Assembly (NCBI RefSeq): GCF_018257515.1
Contig: NZ_JAERJR010000001.1
Span: forward strand, 186,001 to 250,000
Length of the DNA: 64,000 nt
Direction of reading: 5' to 3'
From: Tatumella sp. JGM118
GTDB taxonomy: Bacteria; Pseudomonadota; Gammaproteobacteria; Enterobacterales; Enterobacteriaceae
Positions 25,749 to 34,345 of the stretch are shown here, piece by piece. The position numbers and the translations under genes are program-made. The notes under the pieces were generated by a model. It searched no databases and was not told where the DNA came from. It saw only the letters and a program-made list of their open reading frames with translations. The number at the start of each line of letters is the position of its first letter. Position 1 is the stretch's first letter.

Positions 25749-26981
25749 TTATTTAAAAAACATTACCGAAACACATAACAGACCCACGATCAGTACCAGA
25801 AAATTGGCCACAGACCGGTAAGGGCGTAGCGCCGGGACCAGCCAGGTCGAAAGCGTCGGCATAATAAACAGGATCAACGCGATTAACGGGCCACTGATGG
25901 CATAAATCATCGAGAGCGCATTCGGGTTAATACAACACACAATAAAGGTGAGCAGAGACACTATCGCCACCGATAATGCGCGGCTCAGTCCGGGGCCGGG
26001 CCTGAAGCCGGCCAACTGTGCGGATGAAGACACAACCTGAGTAGCACCTTCAATGACCCCGAAGTAGGTCCCGAGGAAGGATTTTGACATTGCCACAACG
26101 GCGACAATGATCCCCGAGGCGCTCAGCCAGCCCGCCGACGAAGACATCATCGACAATGCAGACAGAATGGTCAGTCCCTGCGTCTTAGCGATCTCCACAT
26201 CGGCGGCCGGGATCGCCATAAAACAGCTAAAGACAAAAAACATGACACTCAGACAGATAATCAGATAAGCCACTTTCATGATTTTTTTGCATTTAGCCAT
26301 CGCCTGATCATGATACTTCTCGCGTTGAGCCACGGAAAAAGTAGAAATGATAGGTGTATGACTAAACGCGAAAACCATCACAGGAATCGAAAACCAGATG
26401 TCATGCAGCGTATCAGGCGTATAGGTCAACCCGGACGTGAGCAGGGAAGGCTGCCAGTGACTGCTGAGGTACACCGAGAGAAACAGAAAATAGGCTATCA
26501 GCGGGAATACCAGAAACCCCATGACCTTTATCGTCACATGCCGCCCGGTCAGAAAAATCAGATTCAGGGTCGCGACCACGGCCAGACTGAGCAAAATCCG
26601 CGTACCTTCACCGACCACCGTATGCTTCGCCAGCTGTTCAGCCAGTGAATTGGTGATGGCGACAGCGTAGATCAGAATCACGACAAAGAACGCGACGAAG
26701 TAAAGGATCGAAATCAGGTTACCGATTTTTTTACCGAAAAATTGCTGAACGGCAGAGGTAATACCCTCCTGCTGGTTATCGGCTTTCGAGGCCAGAATAA
26801 ACTGACATAACGCTTTGTGCGGCCAGTAGGTTAAGGGCCAGGCGAGTAAGGCGGTCAGAAATAACACTACCGCCCCGGCCGATCCTAACTGAATAGGCAA
26901 AAATAATGTCCCGGCGCCGACAGCAGTACCATATAGCGCAAAACTCCACAAAGTCTCTTCTTTTGACCAACATTTAATCAT
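25749..26981 (-). CDS. yqeG: YqeG-type HAAAP-family amino acid transporter
   Basis: A 410-residue inner-membrane carrier of the hydroxy/aromatic amino acid permease family (SdaC, TdcC and relatives), with about 11 helices. It follows E. coli YqeG almost end to end: WSKEETLWSFALYGTAVGAG at the start, LGSAGAVVLF, WPLTYWPHKALCQFIL, FAFSHTPIISTFSVAQREKY, VAMSKSFLGTYFGVIEGAT, FIVCCINPNALSMIYAISGPLIA and a CVSVMFF end. By homology it is a proton-coupled serine/threonine-type transporter; YqeG itself has been linked to serine or threonine transport but its role is not settled. It is monocistronic with a hairpin downstream. Confidence 0.9.
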   Translation of the reverse strand: MIKCWSKEETLWSFALYGTAVGAGTLFLPIQLGSAGAVVLFLTALLAWPLTYWPHKALCQFILASKADNQQEGITSAVQQFFGKKIGNLISILYFVAFFVVILIYAVAITNSLAEQLAKHTVVGEGTRILLSLAVVATLNLIFLTGRHVTIKVMGFLVFPLIAYFLFLSVYLSSHWQPSLLTSGLTYTPDTLHDIWFSIPVMVFAFSHTPIISTFSVAQREKYHDQAMAKCKKIMKVAYLIICLSVMFFVFSCFMAIPAADVEIAKTQGLTILSALSMMSSSAGWLSASGIIVAVVAMSKSFLGTYFGVIEGATQVVSSSAQLAGFRPGPGLSRALSVAIVSLLTFIVCCINPNALSMIYAISGPLIALILFIMPTLSTWLVPALRPYRSVANFLVLIVGLLCVSVMFFK

Positions 26982-27329
26982 TCTGCGAATGTATCCACCT
27001 GGTGAGAAAAAAAAGTGGGGTAATTTACCATAATAAAAAGTTATATGTTATCGGGGCTAAGGGATCTGATGGACTGAACGAGTAATTAAAGTTAAGAATA
27101 TCCCTAAGAAGTTCAGACTTTAGGAGCAATACTGTCGCATTCGTACTGTCATTGTAGTGAACTTATCAGATAAAATAGTAGACAAATCGTTAGGTTATGG
27201 CGGAGCCTTCAGTATTTAACGCTATAATTTCCCTCCCGGCCTGCTGTCGGTGAAGATTTCAGATTAAAGATAAAATGAAGAGTCGGGCTGTGGACGATGC
27301 ACATGGCTGGCCGTCAGTAACGAGGATAT
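26982..27329. other. divergent promoter region of yqeG and the fructokinase gene
   Basis: About 350 mostly AT-rich bases. No gene, Fur or CRP site stands out. Confidence 0.5.
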
Positions 27330-28280
27330 ATGATGAAAATTTGGGCTCTGGGTGACGCAGTCGTCGATTTACTCCCTGCCGGTGATATGAATTACCAGGC
27401 CTGCGCAGGAGGTGCACCCCTGAATGTTGCCGTGGGTGTGGCCAGGCTCGCGGGTGACAGTGCGTTTATCGGCCGCATCGGAAATGATCCTTTTGGCCGT
27501 TTCCTGAAACGTACGCTGGAAGAGCAGGGGGTCGGCACAGAATCTATGCTGACCGATGAGACACACCGTACCAGTACGGTGGTGGTGGATCTGGCGACCA
27601 GCGGTGAACGCAGTTTCTCTTTCCTGGTTAATCCTTCCGCCGACCAGTTTCTGACCTCCCGGGATCTGCCGGTATTCGGTAAAGATATCCTGCATTACTG
27701 TTCACTGGCACTGGCTGCCGAAAGCTGCCGTGAGGCGGTGGTTCAGGCCAGCAAAAAAGTGAAAGCCCGCGAAGGATGGGTCAGCTTTGACGTAAACCTG
27801 CGGGAACAGATGTGGACAGACAAAGCCGAGATGCGTCGTATCATCGAACAACAGTGCGGCAGTGCGGATATTCTGAAACTTTCGGATGAAGAGCTGTTCT
27901 GGCTGACGGAAGATGAAACCTCTGACTGGGATGAAGCACTGGACTTACTGTCACGCTATCCGGCCCCGCTGAAGGTGATTACCCGGGGTAAGGAGGGCGG
28001 GATTGTCTTCTGCGGACAGGAAAAGTTCAGCTTCCCCGGCTACAACGTCAAAAGTATTGATACGACCGGCGCCGGCGATGCCTTTATGGCCGGGCTGTTA
28101 TCATGGCTGGCACGACACGGGCTGCCGGAAACCGGACGGCTGAGCGCATTGCTGTCACAGGCAGGAGCCTGCGGGGCACTCGCCACCACCCACAAAGGGG
28201 CTTTACCGGCGTTACCGACACCGGCAAAGCTGAACGATTTTATCCGCGGAGCCGGTCTGTTGTCACTGAAACCGTTATAA
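27330..28280 (+). CDS. scrK: PfkB-family fructokinase (ScrK-like)
   Basis: A 316-residue ribokinase-fold sugar kinase. N-terminal [12 protein letters not shown] and [34 protein letters not shown] correspond closely to ScrK and aminoimidazole riboside kinase. The C-terminal PfkB signature [14 protein letters not shown] (about residues 246-259) contains the catalytic aspartate. ScrK phosphorylates fructose released from sucrose; the Salmonella relative acts on aminoimidazole riboside. No sucrose PTS, hydrolase or ScrR repressor flanks it here, so the substrate is not settled by context. Tandem ATG codons (27330, 27333) follow GAGGATAT. Confidence 0.8.
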   Translation: [316 protein letters not shown]

Positions 28281-28286
28281 TTATCC

Positions 28287-28330
28287 GGCAGATAAGCTGA
28301 TACCCACTGACGGCTTATCTGCCCTGTTTT
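28287..28330 (+). terminator. probable terminator of the fructokinase gene
   Basis: Eleven-bp inverted repeat GGCAGATAAGC / GCTTATCTGCC (28287-28297, 28313-28323) followed by CTGTTTT, starting six bases after the stop. Confidence 0.75.
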
Positions 28331-28388
28331 CGGTAATTATCCCCGCAGGTTCGCCGGTGTTCCTTCATCCGGTATTTTTTCTCCCCGC

Positions 28389-28402
28389 TTGTCTTACATC
28401 AA
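28389..28402 (+). promoter_or_regulatory. FNR-like site upstream of feoA
   Basis: TTGTCTTACATCAA matches the FNR consensus TTGAT-N4-ATCAA in nine of ten half-site positions. It lies just upstream of the Fur box, as in the known FNR-activated, Fur-repressed E. coli feo promoter. Confidence 0.6.
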
Positions 28403-28407
28403 ATTAT

Positions 28408-28426
28408 ATGAGAACGATTCTCATTA
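28408..28426 (+). promoter_or_regulatory. Fur box upstream of feoA
   Basis: ATGAGAACGATTCTCATTA contains the near-perfect inverted repeat TGAGAA-CGA-TTCTCA of a Fur site, about 50 bases before the feoA start. Confidence 0.88.
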
Positions 28427-28476
28427 TACTGAAACTCTACCGCCCGTGACGGGTTTCAACCGAGTAAGGACAGCTT

Positions 28477-28725
28477 ATGCCAGTCAAACCCTTCTGCCGC
28501 TATCGGATCCGGGCCATCAGTCCGCAAACGCCGGCGGCCTTTCGTCAGAAACTCTTGTCACTGGGTCTGCTACCGGGGGCAGATTTTGAGGTCGTCAGGG
28601 CGGCTCCGCTGGGTGACCCGCTGGAAATCAGTACGCCGACACTGACCATTATGTTACGCCGCAGAGACCTGGCATTGCTGCAACTGGAACCCTTACCGAG
28701 CAGTGAAAGGAGCGCGTCAGTATGA
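28477..28725 (+). CDS. feoA: FeoA, ferrous iron transport accessory protein
   Basis: An 82-residue cytoplasmic SH3-like protein that supports FeoB. The conserved pattern YRIRAISPQTPAAFRQKLLSLGLLPGADFEVVRAAPLGDPLEI is typical of FeoA. The start at 28477 follows an AAGGACAGCTT site. Its stop codon overlaps the feoB start by four bases (ATGA), so translation is coupled. An FNR-like site and a Fur box precede it, matching control by anaerobiosis and iron starvation. Confidence 0.95.
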   Translation: MPVKPFCRYRIRAISPQTPAAFRQKLLSLGLLPGADFEVVRAAPLGDPLEISTPTLTIMLRRRDLALLQLEPLPSSERSASV

Positions 28726-31043
28726 GTCAGCAACCATTAACCATCGGGCTGGCGGGTAACCCGAACACCGGTAAGACCACGTTATTTAATCAGCTGACCG
28801 GCGCCTCACAGCGGGTAGGCAACTGGGCGGGTGTCACGGTAGAAAGAAAAGAGGGGTTCTTTTCGGCCGGGGATGCCCTGGTCCGGCTGGTGGATCTGCC
28901 AGGGCTTTATTCACTGACCATGACCTCGCCGGAGACATCACTGGATGAGCAGATTGCCAGTGAGTTCATCCTGCAACAGGATGCCGCATTACTGATTAAC
29001 GTGGTGGATGCCGCAGCACTGCAACGGAATCTCTGGCTGACGTTACAGCTCAGGGAAACGGGTATCCCCTGTATTGTGGTGTTGAATATGATGGATGTGG
29101 CACAGCAGCGTGATGTCGTCCCTGATATTGATCTGCTGAGCCGTGCGCTGGGATGCCCGGTGATCCCGATGGTCTCAACGCGCGGAGAAGGGATACAGGC
29201 CCTGAAACATGCCATCGCTCACCTTCAGACACACGGCCCCGGCACAGCCTGTTCACTGGAACTCCCGGCGGAACTGGCCGCTATTCGCCGGCAGATTTCA
29301 GAGAATATCACCGGGCACTTTTCTCCACAGTTACAGACCTGGCTGGGATTACAGGTGCTGGAAGGTGACCTCTATAGCCGCCGGTTTCTGAGCCAGGAGA
29401 TTCTGTCAGAAATACTGCCGGAGGCAGAAAAGGCCGATACGATGGCGTTGCAGATCGCCGGGTATCGTCAGCAGCGTTGCCGGGAACTGGCGCAGGAAGT
29501 CACCCACCATCGGGTTGCCAAACCTCACCGGCTGACGCTCTGGCTGGATCGGCTGGCAATGGATCGCTGGCTGGGGTTACCCGTTTTTCTGCTGCTGATG
29601 TACCTGATGTTTTTCCTGGCCATCAACGTCGGGGGGGCCTTACAGCCTCTTTTCGAGTCCGGTTCTGTCACCCTGTTTGTGCACGGCATCCAGTGGCTGG
29701 GGTGGATGAGTCGTCTGCCACCCGGGGTCACGGATTTTCTGGCCAGTGGCATTGGCGGCGGGATCACCACCGTCCTCCCCCTGATTCCGCAAATCGGCAT
29801 CATGTACCTGTTGATGGCGTTCCTGGAAGATGCCGGCTATATGGCCCGCGCCGCCTTTGTGATGGACAGGCTGATGCAGTCGCTGGGACTGCCGGGGAAA
29901 TCGTTTGTCCCGCTGATCATCGGCTTCGGGTGTAACGTTCCCTCGGTGATGGGAACCCGGACGCTGGATGCGCCCCGGGAGCGGTTAATGACCCTGCTGA
30001 TGGCCCCGTTTATGTCCTGCGGTGCCAGGCTGGCGATTTTTGTTGTCTTTTCGTCGGTCTTTTTTAGCAGCCACGGGGCGCTGGCGGTATTCGGTCTCTA
30101 CCTCTGCGGCATCCTCGTTGCCATACTGACCGGATTATTACTGAAACATACCCTGCTGCGTGGTGAAGCCAGTCCCTTTGTAATGGAATTACCGCTGTAT
30201 CACCTGCCGCACCTGAAAAGTGTCGGATTACAGAGCTGGCAGCGTCTGCGGGAGTTCGTCTGGCGCGCCGGAAAGGTCATTGTGATGGTAAGCCTGCTGA
30301 TCAGCGGGCTGAACAGCTTTACTCTGCAGGGGCACCCGGCGGGGCCCGGAGAGGAGGCCGCGCTGGAGACAGTCAGTAAAGCGCTGACACCGCTGCTGAT
30401 CCCGTTCGGGGTGCAGCCGGATAACTGGCAGGCAACGGTCGGACTGATCACCGGGGCGATGGCCAAAGAAGTGGTGATTGGAACGCTGAACACGCTCTAT
30501 ACCTCGCAGGTGATCGATGAGGACCGTTTTGACCCTGAGACGTTCCGCCCCCTCAGTGAACTTGCTGCCGCCTGGCAGGAAACCCGCGAGAGTCTGGCGA
30601 CCACGTTCACGTTACAGGTGCTGGAAAATCCTATCGCGGCCAGCCAGGGCGATGCGGAGATCAGCAGCGGCGCCCTGAAGGTGATGCACCAGAAATTTGC
30701 CAGCAGCGGGGCGGCCTTCTGTTATCTGCTTTTTGTTCTGCTGTATGTGCCCTGCGCCTCTGTGATAGGGGCGATTGCCCGGGAAAGCAGCCGTGGCTGG
30801 ATGCTGTTTTCTGTCTTCTGGGGACTGAGTACCGCCTGGTCGGTGGCGACGGTTGCCTGGCAGATCCTCAGTTTTTCATCTTCTCCGTTCAGGGCCGGGG
30901 CTATACTCTTTGCGGTAATTCTTTATAACCTGATCCTGGTCGGAATTCTGGGCCGGTGTAAACCGCGTATTTCCGTGCAATCTGTCCCGGTCTCTGCCTG
31001 CGGAGGTTGCCAGGGATGCGGTTCACGGTCAGGATGCCATTAA
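28722..31043 (+). CDS. feoB: FeoB, ferrous iron permease
   Basis: A 773-residue inner-membrane Fe(II) transporter. The N-terminal G domain has the P-loop GNPNTGKTT (residues 12-20), switch/G3 DLPGLYSL and G4 NMMD. A helical GDI-like domain follows, then two Gate regions with GFGCNVPSVMGTR (conserved cysteine) and GAMAKEVVIGTLNTLY. The C-terminus ends in a cysteine-rich tail, ACGGCQGCGSRSGCH, as in enterobacterial FeoB. No feoC-type winged-helix gene follows; the next gene, 74 bases downstream, is ecotin, so feoC is missing or elsewhere. Confidence 0.97.
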   Translation: MSQQPLTIGLAGNPNTGKTTLFNQLTGASQRVGNWAGVTVERKEGFFSAGDALVRLVDLPGLYSLTMTSPETSLDEQIASEFILQQDAALLINVVDAAALQRNLWLTLQLRETGIPCIVVLNMMDVAQQRDVVPDIDLLSRALGCPVIPMVSTRGEGIQALKHAIAHLQTHGPGTACSLELPAELAAIRRQISENITGHFSPQLQTWLGLQVLEGDLYSRRFLSQEILSEILPEAEKADTMALQIAGYRQQRCRELAQEVTHHRVAKPHRLTLWLDRLAMDRWLGLPVFLLLMYLMFFLAINVGGALQPLFESGSVTLFVHGIQWLGWMSRLPPGVTDFLASGIGGGITTVLPLIPQIGIMYLLMAFLEDAGYMARAAFVMDRLMQSLGLPGKSFVPLIIGFGCNVPSVMGTRTLDAPRERLMTLLMAPFMSCGARLAIFVVFSSVFFSSHGALAVFGLYLCGILVAILTGLLLKHTLLRGEASPFVMELPLYHLPHLKSVGLQSWQRLREFVWRAGKVIVMVSLLISGLNSFTLQGHPAGPGEEAALETVSKALTPLLIPFGVQPDNWQATVGLITGAMAKEVVIGTLNTLYTSQVIDEDRFDPETFRPLSELAAAWQETRESLATTFTLQVLENPIAASQGDAEISSGALKVMHQKFASSGAAFCYLLFVLLYVPCASVIGAIARESSRGWMLFSVFWGLSTAWSVATVAWQILSFSSSPFRAGAILFAVILYNLILVGILGRCKPRISVQSVPVSACGGCQGCGSRSGCH

Positions 31044-31117
31044 GCAGTGTCACGCTACGGGAGTCACTGTCTGGCAGCGCTCCCGGGCAGCAATTACCGG
31101 TGATTTATGGAGATCTT

Positions 31118-31609
31118 ATGCGAAAATTTACGTGGATGATGTTGCTTATACCGCTGACAGGCACCAGCCTGATCACACAGGCCGCCACCACCGATGAAGA
31201 CCGGGTGATGAAACCGTATCCGCTGGCCGAAGCGCATATGCAACGTAACGTCATCCTGTTACCGCCATTGAGCAATGAACAGCACTATCGTGTGGAGCTG
31301 ATCATCGGTAAAAAAGCGATGACTGACTGTAACCTGGTGCATCTTGCCGGTTCGATGACAGAGGAAACGGCCAAAGGGTGGGGATATCCTTACTACCGGG
31401 TCACTCTGCAACCCGGGCTTATCTCGACACGCCGGGCCTGCATTCCGGCGAAGAAGACCTCCCGGCTGGTGACGTTACCGGCCGCCTCCGAAAAACTGCT
31501 GCGCTACAACAGCAAACTACCGCTGGTGGTCTATGCCCCGCAGGGGATACAGGTCAGTTATCGACTGTGGAAAGGCGGTGAGGATGTGGTGAAATCAGAA
31601 CTACGTTAA
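31118..31609 (+). CDS. eco: ecotin, periplasmic serine protease inhibitor
   Basis: A 163-residue protein with a signal peptide (about residues 1-22, ending TQAA) and the ecotin fold. Matching landmarks are PYPLAEAHMQRNVILLPP, RVELIIG, DCNLVHLAGS, GWGYPYYRV and the end segment LLRYNSKLPLVVYAPQGIQVSYRLWK. The disulphide pair is C71-C108. The reactive-site loop reads STRRAC where E. coli has STMMAC, so the P1 residue is Arg105 instead of Met. The family forms dimers that trap chymotrypsin-fold proteases such as trypsin and elastase; an arginine P1 should favour trypsin-like targets. The ATG at 31118 has a GGAG site. A 37-codon upstream extension overlapping feoB is rejected. Confidence 0.95.
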   Translation: MRKFTWMMLLIPLTGTSLITQAATTDEDRVMKPYPLAEAHMQRNVILLPPLSNEQHYRVELIIGKKAMTDCNLVHLAGSMTEETAKGWGYPYYRVTLQPGLISTRRACIPAKKTSRLVTLPAASEKLLRYNSKLPLVVYAPQGIQVSYRLWKGGEDVVKSELR

Positions 31610-31886
31610 CCCGTGGACGTGTTTTCGCCTCCGGCCCGCCCGCCTGGCAGTGAGGATGACCCTGTGCCTCAGCCAGTAACACCAACGCAGCCGGTAAGCC
31701 TGCAGAGAGTAGCGAAGGGGTTACAGGGCGGTAGGGCTCCCGGGGGAACAGGGAAGAAGCGGGGGAGAGTTAACGGTAGCCTGTCCTCCCCTGATTTTCG
31801 TTGCTGAAAGAGATATCACTCTCAGGTGACCATGTCAGAGTGACTGCCGGGGTGCCGGTGATACAGGACAGGTCAGAGGTATTCAG

Positions 31887-31909
31887 AAAAGGGCACAATG
31901 TGCCCCTTT
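31887..31909 (-). terminator. terminator after the PTS gene
   Basis: Stem GGGCACA / TGTGCCC (31891-31905) followed on the minus strand by TTTTC, a few bases beyond the EIIBC stop at 31916. It may also serve the opposite direction. Confidence 0.65.
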
Positions 31910-31915
31910 CTGCCG

Positions 31916-33291
31916 TCAGGCGTGAACCGGGTCCTGTGCCGGTGCCCGTCTCAGCAGCGCGTACATTCCACCGGTCACCAGAATCCCGGCAATAATCGCC
32001 ACTAAATACATTCCGACGTGCCCGACGGCATGGGGGATAGCCAGGACAAATAATCCCCCGTGGGGGGCCATCAGCGTACAACCGAAATACATCGATAATC
32101 CGCCGGCCAGCGCACCGCCTGCCATCGTGGACGGGATAACCCGCATCGGGTCACGGGCAGCAAACGGGATAGCCCCTTCAGAGATAAAGCACAGACCCGG
32201 CACAAAAGACGCCTTACCGGCCTGCAGTTCCGGCGGCGTAAACCGCGATTTTGCAAGCCAGGTGGCAATACCCATCCCCAGTGCAGGGACCATCCCTGCC
32301 GCCATAATCGCGGCCATCGGCCCGTAAGACCGGGATGCCAGCAGGCCGACGCCGAAGGTATAGGCCGCTTTATTGACCGGACCCCCGAGGTCGAAACATT
32401 GCATCGCACCGAGCAGAATGCCGAGTAACAGCGCATTGGCAGTCGTCATCCCGGCCAGGAAGTGGGTCAGCCCTCTCATCACGGCCGACACCGGGCCACC
32501 GACCACATAAATCATCACCAGCCCGGAGATCACGGTCGCCAGCAGCGGGATCACCAGCACCGGTTTCAGGGCCTCCATAGATGACGGCAGGGTGATTTTT
32601 TGTGTCAGGAACCGGGCCGTATAGCCCGCCAGAAAACCGGCGATGATCCCGCCAGGAAAGCCCGCGCCGCTGGCGGAGGCCAGCATCCTGGCGAACAGTC
32701 CGGGGGCCAGACCCGGACGGTCGCAATAGAATAGGAAATATAGCCCGCCAGTACCGGCACCATTAAGGCAAAGGCGGCCTTACCGCCAATTTCCATCAGC
32801 GCGGCGGCGAGAGTGCCGGGTTGTTTAAACGCATTGATCCCGAAGACAAAGGAAAGGGCGATACATAACCCTCCGGCGACCACCAGTGGCAACATATGCG
32901 ACACTCCGGTCATCAGATGTTGATAAATTGCCGGCAGTTCGGTTCGCCCCGCCTTCGCGGACGCCGTGTTACTCTGATAAAGCGTCGCCAGGCGCAGCGC
33001 ATCGGGCAGTGTTTCTTCCGGTTTTTTCAGCGCCTGGCCGGTGCTGGTCCGGTAAAGCCGCTTACCGTGAAATCGCGAAAGGTCAGTCTCAATATCAGCG
33101 GCGATAATCACCACCTCAGCCTCACGGATATCTTCATCACTGAAGGTGTCACGGACACCCACCGACCCACGGGTTTCTGCTTTAAACAGAAACCCCTGTT
33201 TTGCGGCCGCTGTTTTCAGGGCTTCCGCCGCCATAAACGTATGGGCCACACCGGTCGGGCAGGCGGTCACTGCAATGATACGTTCGTTCAT
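31916..33291 (-). pseudogene. fructose-type PTS enzyme EIIBC, frameshifted
   Basis: Two overlapping frames together encode one fructose-family PTS permease. The upstream part (33291 to about 32720) has an EIIB domain with the phosphorylated cysteine in TACPTGVAHTFMAAEAL (C11) and the first EIIC helices. The downstream part (about 32720 to 31916) continues EIIC with FPGGIIAGFLAGY, GGPVNKAAY, ISEGAIPFAARDP and MAPHGGLFVL. The break is at about 32721/32722: minus strand GCGACCGTCCGG reads correctly (A-D-R-P-G-L) only if one base is added after GCG. Restored, the protein would be about 460 residues, like FrvB-type EIIBC. No EIIA or HPr domain is nearby. Either an inactivating deletion or a sequencing error. 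Confidence 0.88.
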
Positions 33292-33372
33292 CAGACACAC
33301 CTTTTTATGTTGAGGCCGGTATTATCAGTACACACAGGTGCCTGTCTGTCAGGCGACAGCGGGGCTAAGTCG

Positions 33373-34191
33373 TTACTGCCGGGACCAGGCGGCGGCCTGG
33401 CGGAACAGTTCTTCTGAGGGGCGGACCCCGGTATATAACGCAAACTGCTCGACGGCCTGAATCGCAAAGACTTCAGAGCCGGTGATCACCGTCTTCTTCA
33501 GCGTCCTGGCCGCGTTGATCAGGGGGGTCGTCTCCGGTAATGCCACCACATCAAAGATGATGTCTGCGGCGGCGATCTCTTCCTCGCGGTAGGCGAGAGT
33601 CTGTTCATCACTGCCGCCGGCCATCCCCTGCGGGGTCGCATTTATCAGCAGTTGCGGCTGCAACCCGGTAATGTCACTGCCAGCCTCGAACCCATACAGA
33701 TCGGCCAGTCGGCCAGCTTTTGCCGGATCCCGGTCAATGATCCTGCCACGGGTAAATCCGGCATCCCGCAGGGCGCAGGCGACCGCTTTTGCCATACCAC
33801 CGCTGCCACGCAGCACAAACGTCAACCCGCTATCGACTTTGTACTGCCTGAGCAATGTCGCGATGGCAATGTAATCGGTGTTATAGGCCTTCAGGTAACC
33901 TTCGGTATTAACGATCGTATTGACGGAATGAATCGCTTTCGCCGAGGCATCCAGTTCATCCACCAGCGGGATCACATGTTCCTTAAAAGGCATTGAGATG
34001 GCACATCCCCGAACCCCCAGCGCCCGTACGCCGCTGATAGCCCCGGCGAGATCTGTGGTGGTGAACGCCTTATACAGATAATCAAGGTTCAGGGCATCGT
34101 AAAGGAAGTTATGAAACCGTGTGCCGAAATTGCTGGGACGCGCGGCAAGAGACATACAAAGGGTGGTGTCTTTATTCAGATGACGGGTCAT
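33373..34191 (-). CDS. shikimate dehydrogenase-like oxidoreductase (SdhL/HI0607 type)
   Basis: A 272-residue NADP-linked dehydrogenase of the AroE superfamily. The substrate half has RPSNFGTRFHNFLYD and MPFKEHV with the catalytic lysine (K70), then SVNTIVNTEGYLKAYNTD with the conserved Asp. The Rossmann half has GSGGMAKAVACAL. It matches the shikimate-dehydrogenase-like branch typified by Haemophilus HI0607, which acts on shikimate much more slowly than AroE and whose true substrate is unknown. It reads in the same direction as the EIIBC gene, 80 bases upstream of it, so they probably form an operon. It is divergent from the SgrR-like regulator. Confidence 0.9.
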   Translation of the reverse strand: MTRHLNKDTTLCMSLAARPSNFGTRFHNFLYDALNLDYLYKAFTTTDLAGAISGVRALGVRGCAISMPFKEHVIPLVDELDASAKAIHSVNTIVNTEGYLKAYNTDYIAIATLLRQYKVDSGLTFVLRGSGGMAKAVACALRDAGFTRGRIIDRDPAKAGRLADLYGFEAGSDITGLQPQLLINATPQGMAGGSDEQTLAYREEEIAAADIIFDVVALPETTPLINAARTLKKTVITGSEVFAIQAVEQFALYTGVRPSEELFRQAAAWSRQ

Positions 34192-34345
34192 TTACAGCTC
34201 CTTGTTTTTTCAGTCAGGCATTTCGGAGGCAGGGCACGGGGGCTTGTCTCCGGACAACGGTAACAACACTTGCCGTTATCCTGATAATGGACTAAAAAGA
34301 GGAAGTTAAAAACGGCTGTCTTTTTATCCCGGGAGTTCCGCTTTT

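Noticed and set aside
31044-31117. Possible feoC gene between feoB and ecotin
   Set aside because: The space is only 74 bases and no winged-helix reading frame is present; the upstream in-frame extension of ecotin overlaps feoB and lacks a start signal.
34192-34345. Search for an SgrS-like small RNA beside the SgrR-like gene
   Set aside because: No terminator with a T-run and no ptsG-pairing-like segment was visible, so no RNA was called.
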